Notes under the pieces: model-generated
What the model was told of the DNA's origin: nothing
The model's input: only the letters and a program-made list of their open reading frames with translations
The model's database searches: none
Position numbers and translations under genes: made by a program
From: an uncultured Cytophagales bacterium
Lineage (GTDB): Bacteria > Bacteroidota > Bacteroidia > Cytophagales > Thermonemataceae
NCBI GenBank assembly: GCA_937911505.1
Contig: CALEMF010000048.1
Location: forward strand, 44,583-108,582
Reading direction: 5' to 3'
DNA length: 64,000 bases
Part shown: piece after piece, positions 51,556 through 60,852 of the stretch
Numbering within the stretch: position 1 is the first letter of the stretch
How the letters are laid out: the number at the start of each line of letters is the position of its first letter

Positions 51556-53040
51556 ATGAAAACACTTACTACAATATTTTTTACGCTTGTTATCCTCTTC
51601 TCAAGTGGAAAGGGTTACAGTCAAGGCGTTTACTACTCTCAATTCCACCAAACTCCTTTACTGACAAATCCAGCAATGGTGGCATCAGACGACCTATTAA
51701 AACTGGATTTACGGTATCGTTCTCAATCGATAGGGCCAGGTGGGCAAGCCTTTATCACCCCCGTTTTTTCAGGAATATACCCTATGGTAAGTAAAAAAAC
51801 AGGAAAACGATGGGGAGGAATAGGAGGAATGATTATGCAAGATGAAGCGGGTTTAGGAGGCGTATTACAAACCACAGGAGGAGCCCTCGCCTTTGCCTAT
51901 AATTTTAATATTAAACCTGGTAACTACATCAGCGTAGGTGTACAAGGAGGTTACTACCAACGTGTATTAGATGAGACGCAGCTTACAACGGGTAATCAGT
52001 TTGTAACAGGTACTGATGACTTAGGGGAAGATTTACAAAACTTAAATGCCTCTTTTCTATCAATAGAAAGTGGTGTTTTTTGGAATCTAGAAGATACAGC
52101 CACCCGTACTAGAAGGGCATATATAGGTTTTTCAGCAAGGCAACTCAACCAGCCTACCCTTAACTTTACGGATGTTGGTGACAACCAATTTCCACTTTCT
52201 TTCATTGCCACTGCAGGTGTGCGTGTGTTACGTACTGATCAGTTTGAGATCGTTCCTAATGGTCGCTTTATACAGCAAGGTAGTACTAATCAGATTAATG
52301 CAGGGGCTTCTTTTCGGTATCTTTTCGGACAAACCGTCTCTGAAGAAGGATTGTATTCTGAATCATCAATTGGATTTAATAGCTGGTATAGCTTGAACAA
52401 CGCGCTCATTGCAGGTATCGAAATTAACTATAAAAAACTGTTTGCTGCCTTTAGCTATGATTTTAGCTTGGCCAATCCTGAAAATAGAGGGCTTGCCAAT
52501 GGTGCCACAGAGTTTATGATAGGTTTTAGAAAAGATTTAGGACGCAAGAAAGTAGATTTACCAGATGAAACAGAAGAGATAGATCCAGAGGACTTGATGG
52601 CTAAACGACCTGAATTGTTGCCGATTACTGACTCTACCACATTAATGTACGAAAATCCAGATACTTACGGTCTCACCGATTTACAATATAATCTACTACA
52701 GAGAACCATCTTGTTCCCTTATAAACAGACCGACCTTACAGATGGAACACAACTGTTCTTAGATAGAATAGTAACCTTACTAGAAGCTTACCCTGATGTA
52801 AAATTAGAAATATCTGGACATACTTGTAATGAAGGCTCTTTTATAAGTAATAAAATCATTGCAGAGAATCGCGCCATCACTATTTACAATTATCTGGTAT
52901 CGAAAGGGGTGAAGTCGAAAAGACTCTTTGTGAGAGGCTATGCAGATAAGCATCCAGTAACAGAAAACGATTCTGAGGCGAGTAGAATTCGCAACAGAAG
53001 AGCTGAGCTAAGAATTGCCAAGCCTACTGAAGATAAGTAA
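51556..53040 (+). CDS. PorP/SprF-like membrane protein fused to an OmpA domain
   Basis: The 494-residue product has a signal peptide and a PorP/SprF beta-barrel, seen as YYSQFHQTPLLTNPAMVASD, KRWGGIGGMIMQDEAGLGG and NYISVGVQGGYYQRVLD, and in the strands ending FMIGFRKDLGR. A short acidic linker (DETEEIDPEDL) leads to an OmpA-like C-terminal domain (residues about 385-490): LEISGHTCNEGSFISNKIIA and NRAITIYNYLVSKGVKSKRL, with RIRNRRAEL at the end. PorP/SprF proteins help secrete or anchor type-B T9SS cargo, and the OmpA domain should tether it to peptidoglycan. It follows its probable cargo by 35 bases. Confidence 0.88.
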   Translation: MKTLTTIFFTLVILFSSGKGYSQGVYYSQFHQTPLLTNPAMVASDDLLKLDLRYRSQSIGPGGQAFITPVFSGIYPMVSKKTGKRWGGIGGMIMQDEAGLGGVLQTTGGALAFAYNFNIKPGNYISVGVQGGYYQRVLDETQLTTGNQFVTGTDDLGEDLQNLNASFLSIESGVFWNLEDTATRTRRAYIGFSARQLNQPTLNFTDVGDNQFPLSFIATAGVRVLRTDQFEIVPNGRFIQQGSTNQINAGASFRYLFGQTVSEEGLYSESSIGFNSWYSLNNALIAGIEINYKKLFAAFSYDFSLANPENRGLANGATEFMIGFRKDLGRKKVDLPDETEEIDPEDLMAKRPELLPITDSTTLMYENPDTYGLTDLQYNLLQRTILFPYKQTDLTDGTQLFLDRIVTLLEAYPDVKLEISGHTCNEGSFISNKIIAENRAITIYNYLVSKGVKSKRLFVRGYADKHPVTENDSEASRIRNRRAELRIAKPTEDK

Positions 53041-53094
53041 GTGATTATGTCACAGCCTGATAGTTGATTGTACTTCCTAAGGATTACGGATAAA

Positions 53095-54345
53095 CTAAAA
53101 GGCTGTGGCAATCATACCTGCCGCTACAGTGCTGTTATTTCTTGGGTCAATAATGATAATAGCCCCATTTGAACGTATCTCCTTGTACAGGTCTACGCAT
53201 ATCTCGTTGGCCGTTTTTATTAATACTTTTCCAATGTCATTGAGTTGTAATTGGGTGGCTTCTGGGTCGTCCTGTAAGGTGTGAACATCCGTCTGATGAA
53301 TTACTTCTTTGATGACACAGGGGGTCAAGCAACTATTTTGCTGTAATAGGTATTTACCTCCTACTACCAAAGGGCGGGTATCCATCCAACATAGTTGTGC
53401 CTCTACCTCTTGGGTAACAGTAGGAAGGTCGTCTGCTTTTGCAATGGTATCACCTCTACTAATGTCAATGTCATCGGCTAAATGCATAATGATAGACATC
53501 GGTGCAAAAGCTTCTTCTTTTGTTTTTTGGTTGAACTCAAGGCGTTGAATAGTAGAAGTATTGCCAGCAGGAAGTACATTGACACGATCTCCCACTTTAT
53601 AAACACCACTCAGTACTTTTCCTGCATAGCCTCTATAGTCGTGAAGAGCTTCCGTCTGAGGACGGATCACGTACTGTACTTGAAAGCGTGCTTTACTTAG
53701 TTCAATATCATCAGCAAGCGGCACTTCTTCTAGGTATTGTAAGAGGGGTTTTCCCTTGTACCAGTGCATTCGCTCAGAATTGTTAACTACGTTGTCTCCC
53801 TTGAGGGCACTGATAGGTATAAAGGCAACATCCTTTAGCCCTAAAGGCGCTGAAAACTGCTGATAATCTGATACAATCTGTTGGAAAGCCTCTTCTTTGT
53901 AGTCTACCAAATCCATTTTATTGATACATACTACAAAATGTGGAATGCCTAACAACGCACAGATAAACGTATGGCGTTTGGTTTGTTCGATGACGCCATG
54001 GCGCGCATCAACAAGAATAATGGCCAACTGTGAGTTAGAAGCCCCAGTGACCATATTACGCGTGTATTGTACATGGCCTGGGGTATCAGCAATAATAAAT
54101 TTGCGTTTCTCAGTAGTGAAGTATTTATAAGCTACATCTATAGTAATGCCTTGCTCACGTTCTGCTCGTAGTCCATCTGTTACTAAGGCAAGGTCGATTT
54201 CTCCATTTTCTTTGTTCTTAGTAGCTTTGGCTACTGCTTCGAGTGTATCTTCTAGGATCGCATCACTATCGTGTAGTAAGCGTCCTATGAGCGTGCTTTT
54301 ACCGTCATCTACACTTCCAGCGGTGATGAATCTAAGTATATCCAT
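53095..54345 (-). CDS. cysN: Sulfate adenylyltransferase subunit 1 (GTPase) CysN
   Basis: The 416-residue product has a translation-factor-like GTPase: G1 GSVDDGKSTLIGRLL, G3 DTPGH in IIADTPGHVQYTRN, G4 NKMD and G5 ISALKG, followed by two EF-Tu-like beta-barrel domains. With CysD it forms ATP sulfurylase, making adenylyl sulfate from ATP and sulfate, driven by GTP hydrolysis. It lacks a fused APS kinase (CysC) domain. It follows cysD after a 22-base gap. Confidence 0.96.
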   Translation of the reverse strand: MDILRFITAGSVDDGKSTLIGRLLHDSDAILEDTLEAVAKATKNKENGEIDLALVTDGLRAEREQGITIDVAYKYFTTEKRKFIIADTPGHVQYTRNMVTGASNSQLAIILVDARHGVIEQTKRHTFICALLGIPHFVVCINKMDLVDYKEEAFQQIVSDYQQFSAPLGLKDVAFIPISALKGDNVVNNSERMHWYKGKPLLQYLEEVPLADDIELSKARFQVQYVIRPQTEALHDYRGYAGKVLSGVYKVGDRVNVLPAGNTSTIQRLEFNQKTKEEAFAPMSIIMHLADDIDISRGDTIAKADDLPTVTQEVEAQLCWMDTRPLVVGGKYLLQQNSCLTPCVIKEVIHQTDVHTLQDDPEATQLQLNDIGKVLIKTANEICVDLYKEIRSNGAIIIIDPRNNSTVAAGMIATAF

Positions 54346-54367
54346 ACGATTGTTAAAAATTAGTCAT

Positions 54368-55273
54368 TTAGAAATAACCCTCTTTTTTGCGGTCTTCCAT
54401 TGCTGCCTCCGATTGTTTATCGTCGATGCGTGTACCTCTTTCCGTGGTTTTAGAGGCTTTGATCTCTTCGATGATCTCTTCGATTGTATTAGCCTCTGAA
54501 GCTACGGCAGCAGTACAGGTCATATCGCCTACAGTGCGGAAGCGTACTTGTTTTTCTACAAGTACATCGTCTGCATCTTTGTTAAGAAAGGGGCTATCTG
54601 CCATTAATTGGTTGTCGCGGAGCACACAAGTGCGCTGGTGTGTAAAATAAATAGAGGGCAAAGCGATCTGTTCTTTCAGAATATAGCTCCATACATCTAT
54701 CTCTGTCCAGTTACTGATAGGGAAAATCCGTACGTTCTCTCCTTTATTGATTTTCCCATTATAGATGTTCCAAAGTTCAGGACGTTGCTTTTTTGGCTGC
54801 CACTGACCGAAGTCGTCACGAACAGAAAAGATACGTTCTTTAGCCCGTGCTTTTTCTTCATCACGCCTGGCGCCTCCTATACAGGCATCGAACTGGTTTT
54901 CTTGGATCACGTCTAGTAAGGTTACCGTTTGCAGTACATTACGACTAGCATATTTACCCGTTTTCTCTTGTACTTTTCCTGCATCAATACTGTCCTGCAC
55001 ATAGCCTACGATTAGTTCTTCTCCAATTTCTTTGACAAGATGATCCCTAAAGGCAATGGTTTCGGGGAAATTATGACCTGTATCGATATGTACTAATGGA
55101 AAGGGAAAACGACCTGGACGAAATGCTTTTTCGGCTAGTCTCACAAGGGTGATAGAGTCTTTTCCTCCCGAAAAAAGAAGGGCTGGACGTTCAAATTGAC
55201 CAGCTACTTCGCGCATAATGTGTATGGCTTCTGCCTCTAGCTGATCGAGATAATCTAAATAATATTGGCTCAT
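54368..55273 (-). CDS. cysD: Sulfate adenylyltransferase subunit 2 CysD
   Basis: The 301-residue product has a PP-loop SGGKDS (residues 35-40) and the CysD pattern PFPLVHIDTGHNFPETIAFR, then IGGARRDEEKARAKERIFS, RIFPISNWTEIDVWSYI and RFRTVGDMTCTAAVAS. It catalyses adenylation of sulfate with CysN as regulatory partner. It is the middle gene of cysH-cysD-cysN, with 53 and 22 bases on the two sides. Confidence 0.97.
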   Translation of the reverse strand: MSQYYLDYLDQLEAEAIHIMREVAGQFERPALLFSGGKDSITLVRLAEKAFRPGRFPFPLVHIDTGHNFPETIAFRDHLVKEIGEELIVGYVQDSIDAGKVQEKTGKYASRNVLQTVTLLDVIQENQFDACIGGARRDEEKARAKERIFSVRDDFGQWQPKKQRPELWNIYNGKINKGENVRIFPISNWTEIDVWSYILKEQIALPSIYFTHQRTCVLRDNQLMADSPFLNKDADDVLVEKQVRFRTVGDMTCTAAVASEANTIEEIIEEIKASKTTERGTRIDDKQSEAAMEDRKKEGYF

Positions 55274-55326
55274 AACGGAAAGGTCGGAAACGATATTCAG
55301 TACAAACTTATTACTTTTTTATGTTT

Positions 55327-56022
55327 TTAATGGGTATGTAGACCACATTCTTTTTTGGAGTTTTCCCACCACCAACGGCCAGCTCTAATATCTTCTCCTT
55401 CTTGAACGGCTCTTGTACAAGGTTCGCAGCCAATACTTGGAAAGCTCTTCTTGTGCAAGCTATTGATAGGGATGTTATGCTGAGCTATGAAATCTTCTAC
55501 TTCTTTTAAGGACCAGTGGAGTAGGGGCTGGTATTTGAGGAGTTGCCGTTGGGCATCCCACTCTAAAATCTCTAAATCAGCACGGTTGGCTGACTGCTCT
55601 GCTCTAATACCCGTAATCCAGCATTTTACGCCTTCTAAAGCGCGGTTTAGGGGCGCTACTTTACGAATGAAACAACATTCTTTACGATTTTCTACTGAAT
55701 CATAAAAGCTGTACATCCCCTTCGTATTGACCATCGTCTCTACTTTTTGATAATCAGGAAAAAACGTCTGGATATGTGTATTGTACTTTTGGTTAGTTCG
55801 ATGTATAAGCTCATAAGTCTCTTTGAATAATCTACCAGTATCCAAGGTGAAAATACGAATGGGTATCTGGTTGCTCAGAATGTAATGGGTAATCACTTGG
55901 TCTTCTAAACTAAGGCTTGTAGAGAAGGCTACCGTACCCGGATAAGCCTCTGCTAGCTTTACTAAACTTTGCTCAATATCCTGCCCGTCAATGAGTTGTA
56001 TCGTATTTTCTAAATTGTCCAT
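55327..56022 (-). CDS. cysH: Adenylyl-sulfate (APS) reductase, CysH family
   Basis: The 231-residue product has the CysH PP-loop region FSTSLSLEDQVITHYILSN and a Cys pattern typical of the iron-sulfur type: CC in RKECCFIRKVAPL and C-x2-C in IGCEPCTRA, plus the catalytic C-terminal Cys in KKECGLH. The two pairs would hold a [4Fe-4S] cluster, which marks enzymes that reduce APS directly. This fits the absence of a CysC kinase in the operon. It uses thioredoxin to reduce activated sulfate to sulfite. First gene of the operon. Confidence 0.94.
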   Translation of the reverse strand: MDNLENTIQLIDGQDIEQSLVKLAEAYPGTVAFSTSLSLEDQVITHYILSNQIPIRIFTLDTGRLFKETYELIHRTNQKYNTHIQTFFPDYQKVETMVNTKGMYSFYDSVENRKECCFIRKVAPLNRALEGVKCWITGIRAEQSANRADLEILEWDAQRQLLKYQPLLHWSLKEVEDFIAQHNIPINSLHKKSFPSIGCEPCTRAVQEGEDIRAGRWWWENSKKECGLHTH

Positions 56023-56129
56023 AGACTTAGTAGATTAATGAATTTCAAAAATACAACAAATATCCGATTTTATAAAGTGGCCTAAGTGCTATATTTTGGA
56101 GACGCGTTTTCGCATAAATATTAAACTGC

Positions 56130-56672
56130 TTATTCCTCATAAGTAAGCCAGATGTTATCTTCTTCAAAGCCCTGTTCGGTAAGTTCTACGCTGATGCGCT
56201 GTGAGTCGAGTGTGTTAACCGCCTTACCTACATAGTCGGCTTGTACAGGTAAGTTACGTGTATATTTCCTATCAATGAGGGTGAGGAGCTCTACCTTATC
56301 AGGTCTGCCAAAGGCCATCATGGCATCCATAGCAGCTCTTACTGTTCTACCTGTATAAAGCACATCATCTATAATGATTACCTGCTGATTCTCGATGAGA
56401 AAGTCAATCTTTGTAGTATTGGGCTTGAGAGGTTTGTCTGCTCTTCTGAAATCATCTCTATAAAAAGTAATATCGAGGTAGCCTAACAGTATTTTTTTAT
56501 TCAGTATTTGCTCTAGTCCCTCTTTAATGCGTTCTGCGAAGAATATACCTCGTGGCTGCAGGCCTAACAAGGCCGACTGATTAAAGTCGCCGTGATTTTC
56601 TATAAGCTGATGACATAGGCGTTGGGTAGTGATGGCTAGGTATTGACTATCTAAAATAAGCTTTTTCTGCAT
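56130..56672 (-). CDS. pyrR: PyrR bifunctional regulator / uracil phosphoribosyltransferase
   Basis: I start at ATG 56672 (MQKKLILDSQYLAITTQRLC); an upstream Met adds three residues. The 180-residue product has the type I phosphoribosyltransferase PRPP loop VIIIDDVLYTGRTVRAAMDA, the LGYLDITFYRDDFRR block and the VELLTLIDRKYTRNLPVQA region that identify PyrR. PyrR either acts as RNA-binding attenuator of pyrimidine genes or only as a UPRTase; no pyrimidine genes are nearby. It is 25 bases downstream of no close gene: the secreted-protein gene lies 25 bases further on the same strand. Confidence 0.9.
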   Translation of the reverse strand: MQKKLILDSQYLAITTQRLCHQLIENHGDFNQSALLGLQPRGIFFAERIKEGLEQILNKKILLGYLDITFYRDDFRRADKPLKPNTTKIDFLIENQQVIIIDDVLYTGRTVRAAMDAMMAFGRPDKVELLTLIDRKYTRNLPVQADYVGKAVNTLDSQRISVELTEQGFEEDNIWLTYEE

Positions 56673-56696
56673 GGCTCTCAATGGTATACTGTGATG

Positions 56697-58250
56697 TTAG
56701 TTTTCTTCAACAGTTTCGGCAGGTGGTTCAAACTTTACCTTACTTATTTGGAAGACTCTCTCGTTGGAGAAAGTATTTTTTGGGTTCTTAAAGCGTATTC
56801 CCCAAAGAAGAAAGTATTCTCCATACCAATCTTCTGCTCCGTAGTTTTCTAATCTTACCTTTTGCTCGTCAAGTACTTCTTCGTCTTCATAGTTTTTGAA
56901 CTCTTTTAAATAAGGGGCTTCCTCTGTTTCATAAATACAACTATCTTGCTCCATCACTTTAAGTCCATAGCCATCAGAGAAAGCCTGTAAGAGTGTTAAA
57001 CGATTGTTATGAAGCTTAGGAACAGCTTGGAAATCAATAGAAGTAATGAGTTCACTATTTAGGGCTGCGGCGTTGTCCCAAATGAGCTTTCCTTGTTGAT
57101 TAAATGCTGCCACAATAACGTTCCTAAAGCGGTAGCCCAGTAGTCCACTAGCAGCCTCTCGTCTGACTCTGGTATTAATGTTTACACGTACCAAACTATT
57201 ATTGTAGCCTGAATATTCTGGTGTATAGCCTTCTGCTAATACAATCATCCCCCAGTCTGTAACGATAGGTGGTTGTAGTAGAAAACGTTGGTTGACGATC
57301 CAACCCTTTTTCTGTTTCAGCCTTTTACGCATTTTTTCTTCCATTCGCTCTTGCTGCTTAGGTTTTAGGTAAGCGAAATAGTTGTCGAAGGTATAAAAAG
57401 GTGTGTATTGTAAGCGATGCTTCTCCTTTTTTTCGTCTATGGAAGCAATGGCTAAGCCCTCTGCGAAACTATTACAATTATTACCAAAGGTACCCACCAC
57501 CAGTGCGCGTTTATTGTTAAGGATTGTGTAGCGAGGATCAATCAGATTTTTATTGTCCAGTACTTGTATGCTTCCCTCTTTTAGCAGCTTACCATTACTG
57601 AGGAATGATTTAAAAATATATTGGCATTGCCCTTTATCTCTATTCTTAATTAGGAAGTACGCCGTATAGTTTTGAAAGTCAATATGAATATCCTTAATAC
57701 TCCTTTTGGTATCATAGAGTGCGGGAACTACCTTAATTTGGTCATCGAAAAAACTAAAATCTAGTATACTGCTGCTACCTCTTACCTTTCCGAAAATAAA
57801 GGCATTCTTACCAAAAACCTTAAAATCTGAGATTTCTATATCGGCTGGGTAGCTACTTTGTCGCCAAGTCATTTCACCCTTTTTGATATTAGTCTGTAAA
57901 ATACCAACGGCTTTCTCACTGTAGTTGTAGAATAGATTATATAGATCGGTTTGGTCTCGGAAGTATTGCTGAAATACCCATTGGTTATCAAGAGCATATT
58001 CCTTACGCCATAGCTCTTCAAGTGCCAAGTCGTACTTAGTAAAGTAATAGAGGTCTTCTTGATCGTAGCTACCATCAAGTTTATCAAAAGTACCAAATAT
58101 CATCAAACCTTCTTGTTCAAAAGGTAAGACATCGAAGGTAATCTCTGTTCTCTTAGGGATATCAATGTAGAGATGGGTCTCTTCTACTAGTTGTCCTAAT
58201 GCTTCAGAAAGAAGGCTATTTAAACAGAAAAATAAAATGAGAATGCGCAT
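56697..58250 (-). CDS. Secreted hypothetical protein
   Basis: I start at ATG 58250 (MRILILFFCLNSLLSEALGQ), which gives a signal peptide; ATG 58271 adds seven residues before it. The 517-residue mature product is beta-rich with repeated patterns (YYFTKYDLALEELWRKEY, FGNNCNSFAEGLAIASIDEK) that could be a propeller-like fold, but no family is recognised. KKEKHRLQYTPFYTFDNYF is a notable aromatic segment. The C-terminal half carries an acidic block (YEDEEVLDEQKVRLENYG). It lies between asnS (135 bases away) and pyrR on the same strand, and is probably periplasmic or outer-membrane associated. Confidence 0.7.
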   Translation of the reverse strand: MRILILFFCLNSLLSEALGQLVEETHLYIDIPKRTEITFDVLPFEQEGLMIFGTFDKLDGSYDQEDLYYFTKYDLALEELWRKEYALDNQWVFQQYFRDQTDLYNLFYNYSEKAVGILQTNIKKGEMTWRQSSYPADIEISDFKVFGKNAFIFGKVRGSSSILDFSFFDDQIKVVPALYDTKRSIKDIHIDFQNYTAYFLIKNRDKGQCQYIFKSFLSNGKLLKEGSIQVLDNKNLIDPRYTILNNKRALVVGTFGNNCNSFAEGLAIASIDEKKEKHRLQYTPFYTFDNYFAYLKPKQQERMEEKMRKRLKQKKGWIVNQRFLLQPPIVTDWGMIVLAEGYTPEYSGYNNSLVRVNINTRVRREAASGLLGYRFRNVIVAAFNQQGKLIWDNAAALNSELITSIDFQAVPKLHNNRLTLLQAFSDGYGLKVMEQDSCIYETEEAPYLKEFKNYEDEEVLDEQKVRLENYGAEDWYGEYFLLWGIRFKNPKNTFSNERVFQISKVKFEPPAETVEEN

Positions 58251-58385
58251 AAAAATCATATTTAGTATCAACCTCCCAAGAGTTTATTAAATAGGTATAT
58301 GATAGTTATTTTTTCATCATTTTACAATTTTATAAGCGAGAATAGTACAGAAAGTAAACACCGCTGCACTCGCTAAGCTAAAGTG

Positions 58386-59831
58386 CTAGAAGTCTGCATT
58401 TTTAGGAGTTCTCGGGAAAGGAATCACATCACGGATATTGGTCATACCAGTGACAAACTGCACCAAGCGCTCAAACCCTAATCCGAACCCACTGTGCGGG
58501 GCTGTACCAAACCTACGTGTATCTAAATACCACCACATTTCTTCGAGTGAGATGTTCATGGCAGTCATACGCTCGGTAAGCTTTTCGTAGTTTTCTTCTC
58601 TTTGCGACCCACCAATGATTTCTCCAATACCTGGAAAGAGGACATCCATTGCGCGAACGGTTTCTTTTCCCACTTCTTCTTGATCGTTTGATTTCATGTA
58701 GAACGCTTTAATCGCTTTAGGGTAGTCCACGATAATTACAGGCTTCTTAAAATGCTTTTCTACCAGGTAGCGTTCGTGCTCAGATTGCAGATCTATGCCC
58801 CATTTTACTTCGTAGGTAAATTTCTTTTTCTTATGAGGCTTGGAGTTGAGTAGAATATTAATGGCTTCTGTGTACGTAATACGCTCAAAGCTGTGGTCAA
58901 GTACAAAGTTGAGCTTTTCTACAAGAGGCATAGGGCTTCTTTCTTCTTGCTTCTTGTTCTTTTCTTCATCGAGCAAACGCTTCTCTAAGAATTGTAAATC
59001 TTCTGGATTGTGTTGCAAAGCATAGCGAATCACATACTTTACAAAGTCCTCAGCCAAGTCCATGTTGTCTTGTATATTATAGAAAGCCATTTCTGGTTCA
59101 ATCATCCAGAATTCCGATAAATGACGGGTTGTGTTAGAGTTTTCTGCACGAAATGTAGGCCCGAAGGTATACACCTTGCCCAATCCTAAGGCAAGCAATT
59201 CCGCTTCTAACTGTCCTGAAACTGTTAAATTAGTGGAGCGGCCGAAAAAGTCTTCAGCAAAGTCCAACTGACCCTCTTCGGTTTGAGGAGGCTGTTGTAA
59301 GTCGAGGGTAGTGACTCGAAACATCTGGCCAGCTCCTTCGGCATCAGAAGCAGTAATAATAGGTGTATTGACGTAGTAAAAGCCTTCTTTATTAAAATAC
59401 TCATGAACAGCAAAGGCTAGGCTATGTCTTATACGAAATACTGCCCCAAAAGTGGCTGTGCGTGCACGCAAGTGAGCATTTTCTCTAATAAACTCTAAAG
59501 AATGCTTGCGTGGTTGTAGAGGGTAAGTCTCACCATCTGCCAAACCATAGACTTCTATTGACTGTGCAACTACTTCTTTCGCTTGTTGTCCTTGCGAGGC
59601 AATGAGCTTTCCTACTACTTTAAGGCAAGCCCCTGTGGTAATTCCTTTTAAGATTTCTTCTGCAATGGTGTCAAAATTGACCACTATTTGAATGGTGTGG
59701 GGGGTGGAGCCATCGTTTAAAGTGAGAAAGGCGACCTGTTTACTACCTCTTCGGTTTCTTACCCACCCTTTTACTACTACTTCGGTATCGAGTGGAGTTT
59801 GGGTGAGCAGTTGATGAATGTTTGTTTTCAT
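58386..59831 (-). CDS. asnS: Asparaginyl-tRNA synthetase
   Basis: The 481-residue product is a class IIb synthetase. The N-terminal OB-fold tRNA-binding domain shows [19 protein letters not shown] and the catalytic domain starts with the motif 1 region REPLKLRENAH-like [19 protein letters not shown]. Motif 2 is [20 protein letters not shown]. Motif 3 is [16 protein letters not shown]. The [16 protein letters not shown] end is diagnostic for AsnS/AspS, and [12 protein letters not shown] favours AsnS. It charges tRNA-Asn. Length fits. Confidence 0.97.
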   Translation of the reverse strand: MKTNIHQLLTQTPLDTEVVVKGWVRNRRGSKQVAFLTLNDGSTPHTIQIVVNFDTIAEEILKGITTGACLKVVGKLIASQGQQAKEVVAQSIEVYGLADGETYPLQPRKHSLEFIRENAHLRARTATFGAVFRIRHSLAFAVHEYFNKEGFYYVNTPIITASDAEGAGQMFRVTTLDLQQPPQTEEGQLDFAEDFFGRSTNLTVSGQLEAELLALGLGKVYTFGPTFRAENSNTTRHLSEFWMIEPEMAFYNIQDNMDLAEDFVKYVIRYALQHNPEDLQFLEKRLLDEEKNKKQEERSPMPLVEKLNFVLDHSFERITYTEAINILLNSKPHKKKKFTYEVKWGIDLQSEHERYLVEKHFKKPVIIVDYPKAIKAFYMKSNDQEEVGKETVRAMDVLFPGIGEIIGGSQREENYEKLTERMTAMNISLEEMWWYLDTRRFGTAPHSGFGLGFERLVQFVTGMTNIRDVIPFPRTPKNADF

Positions 59832-60191
59832 TACAGAAAATAAGTTTAATTGACCAAAACACGGTAAAGTTAATTTATTTTCTAAGAAAGGTGCAAAGAA
59901 GCTACTCAGATAAAGTTCTTAAAAAGAATATTGTTCATATAAATGTCTTTCAAGTGTAATGTTTTAAACAAAATATAGTATATTTACGTATATAACAAGA
60001 CAGTCTTTTATAATATACTTTTCTCAACATAAAGTCTAGTTTAGTTTAAAGGGTTATCATACAAGGGACTTTAGCGTTTATCGAGTAAAATAGTGTGTTC
60101 ATCTAAAAAATTGGGAGAGAATAGTCAAACCACCCTATATTTGATGTAAGTATTGTCGTGTATTTGAGGATTATAATATATTTATATTACT
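59832..60191. other. Intergenic region, no gene seen
   Basis: This 360-base AT-rich stretch separates divergent asnS and the first small WQR protein. It must hold both promoters. I saw no RNA gene and no strong hairpin. TATATTTACG and similar A/T tracts occur at about 59980-59990 but do not fit a full promoter consensus. Confidence 0.6.
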
Positions 60192-60422
60192 ATGCAGATT
60201 ATAAAAATAAAAGAGTGGTGTGATGCCAACATCACACCGATGGCTTGGCAAAGGGTAGCACTTAAGATACTACCAGACTTACGAGAGCAGAATATTTCTT
60301 TGTCGGAGATACAGAATCCCAATGACTCATTAGTGATAGAAAATAGGTACGTAATACAGATTGATAACATTATTCAGGAGCTTTACGAAGTAGAACTTCC
60401 AAAAGAGCTAAAGGTAATTTAG
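60192..60422 (+). CDS. Small WC/ITP/AWQR protein, copy 1 (unrecognised family)
   Basis: The 76-residue product is predicted cytoplasmic and helical. It shares a pattern with the next gene: K-E-W-C, then ITP-x-AWQR-x3-K-x-LP-x-L near residues 7-30, an S-L-x-E/D turn, and a closing ELY-x3-x-P helix (QELYEVELP). Outside the pattern the two are quite different, which points to an old duplication. It has one Cys in the EWC motif. The region between the two (about 140 bases) holds no gene. No known family is recalled. Confidence 0.6.
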   Translation: MQIIKIKEWCDANITPMAWQRVALKILPDLREQNISLSEIQNPNDSLVIENRYVIQIDNIIQELYEVELPKELKVI

Positions 60423-60562
60423 TCTTTATTCGCTCACCGAGCATATATATATTTTGACAGGGAATAGGAATAGGTTGAGCTAGAAGTCTCTAATAATGTA
60501 TGTAAAAGCTATATATTCGTATATCAATCAAGCATAATATCAACGCAGAAAATTTTAGAACT

Positions 60563-60802
60563 ATGAAAGTAAAAGCAGCCTTATTAAAAGAATGGTGTAA
60601 CCAATATATCACACCTGTAGCTTGGCAAAGAATTATCATCAAGGCACTTCCCCTACTTAAAAGTAAAGGATATAGCCTTACTGATGTAGAGTCGCCGAAA
60701 GCTGATGTGTTTTTTGATGAAGCAACCTACAGTGCTTTAAACGCAATTGCCTTGGAGCTGTATCAAATCGATATACCTTTAAGCCACTTGACAGTAAGGT
60801 AG
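60563..60802 (+). CDS. Small WC/ITP/AWQR protein, copy 2
   Basis: The 79-residue paralogue of copy 1 has LLKEWCNQYITPVAWQRIII and KALPLLKSKGYSL, then a variable acidic middle (ADVFFDEATYS) and LELYQIDIPLSH. A good start exists at ATG 60563. Its TAG stop forms part of a hairpin (60799-60825). It is convergent with the receiver-phosphatase gene. Conservation of W, C, P and the WQR core suggests a compact domain, with function unknown. Confidence 0.6.
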   Translation: MKVKAALLKEWCNQYITPVAWQRIIIKALPLLKSKGYSLTDVESPKADVFFDEATYSALNAIALELYQIDIPLSHLTVR

Positions 60803-60825
60803 CCATCTTTTATCAGGATGGCTAC
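60799..60825 (+). terminator. Hairpin at the end of WQR copy 2
   Basis: GTAGCCATC (60799-60807) and GATGGCTAC (60817-60825) are exact inverse complements with a nine-base loop. There is no strong T run, so it may be a weak or bidirectional terminator. Confidence 0.55.
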
Positions 60826-60852
60826 TCTGTGAATGATTATATGTAGGAGAAG

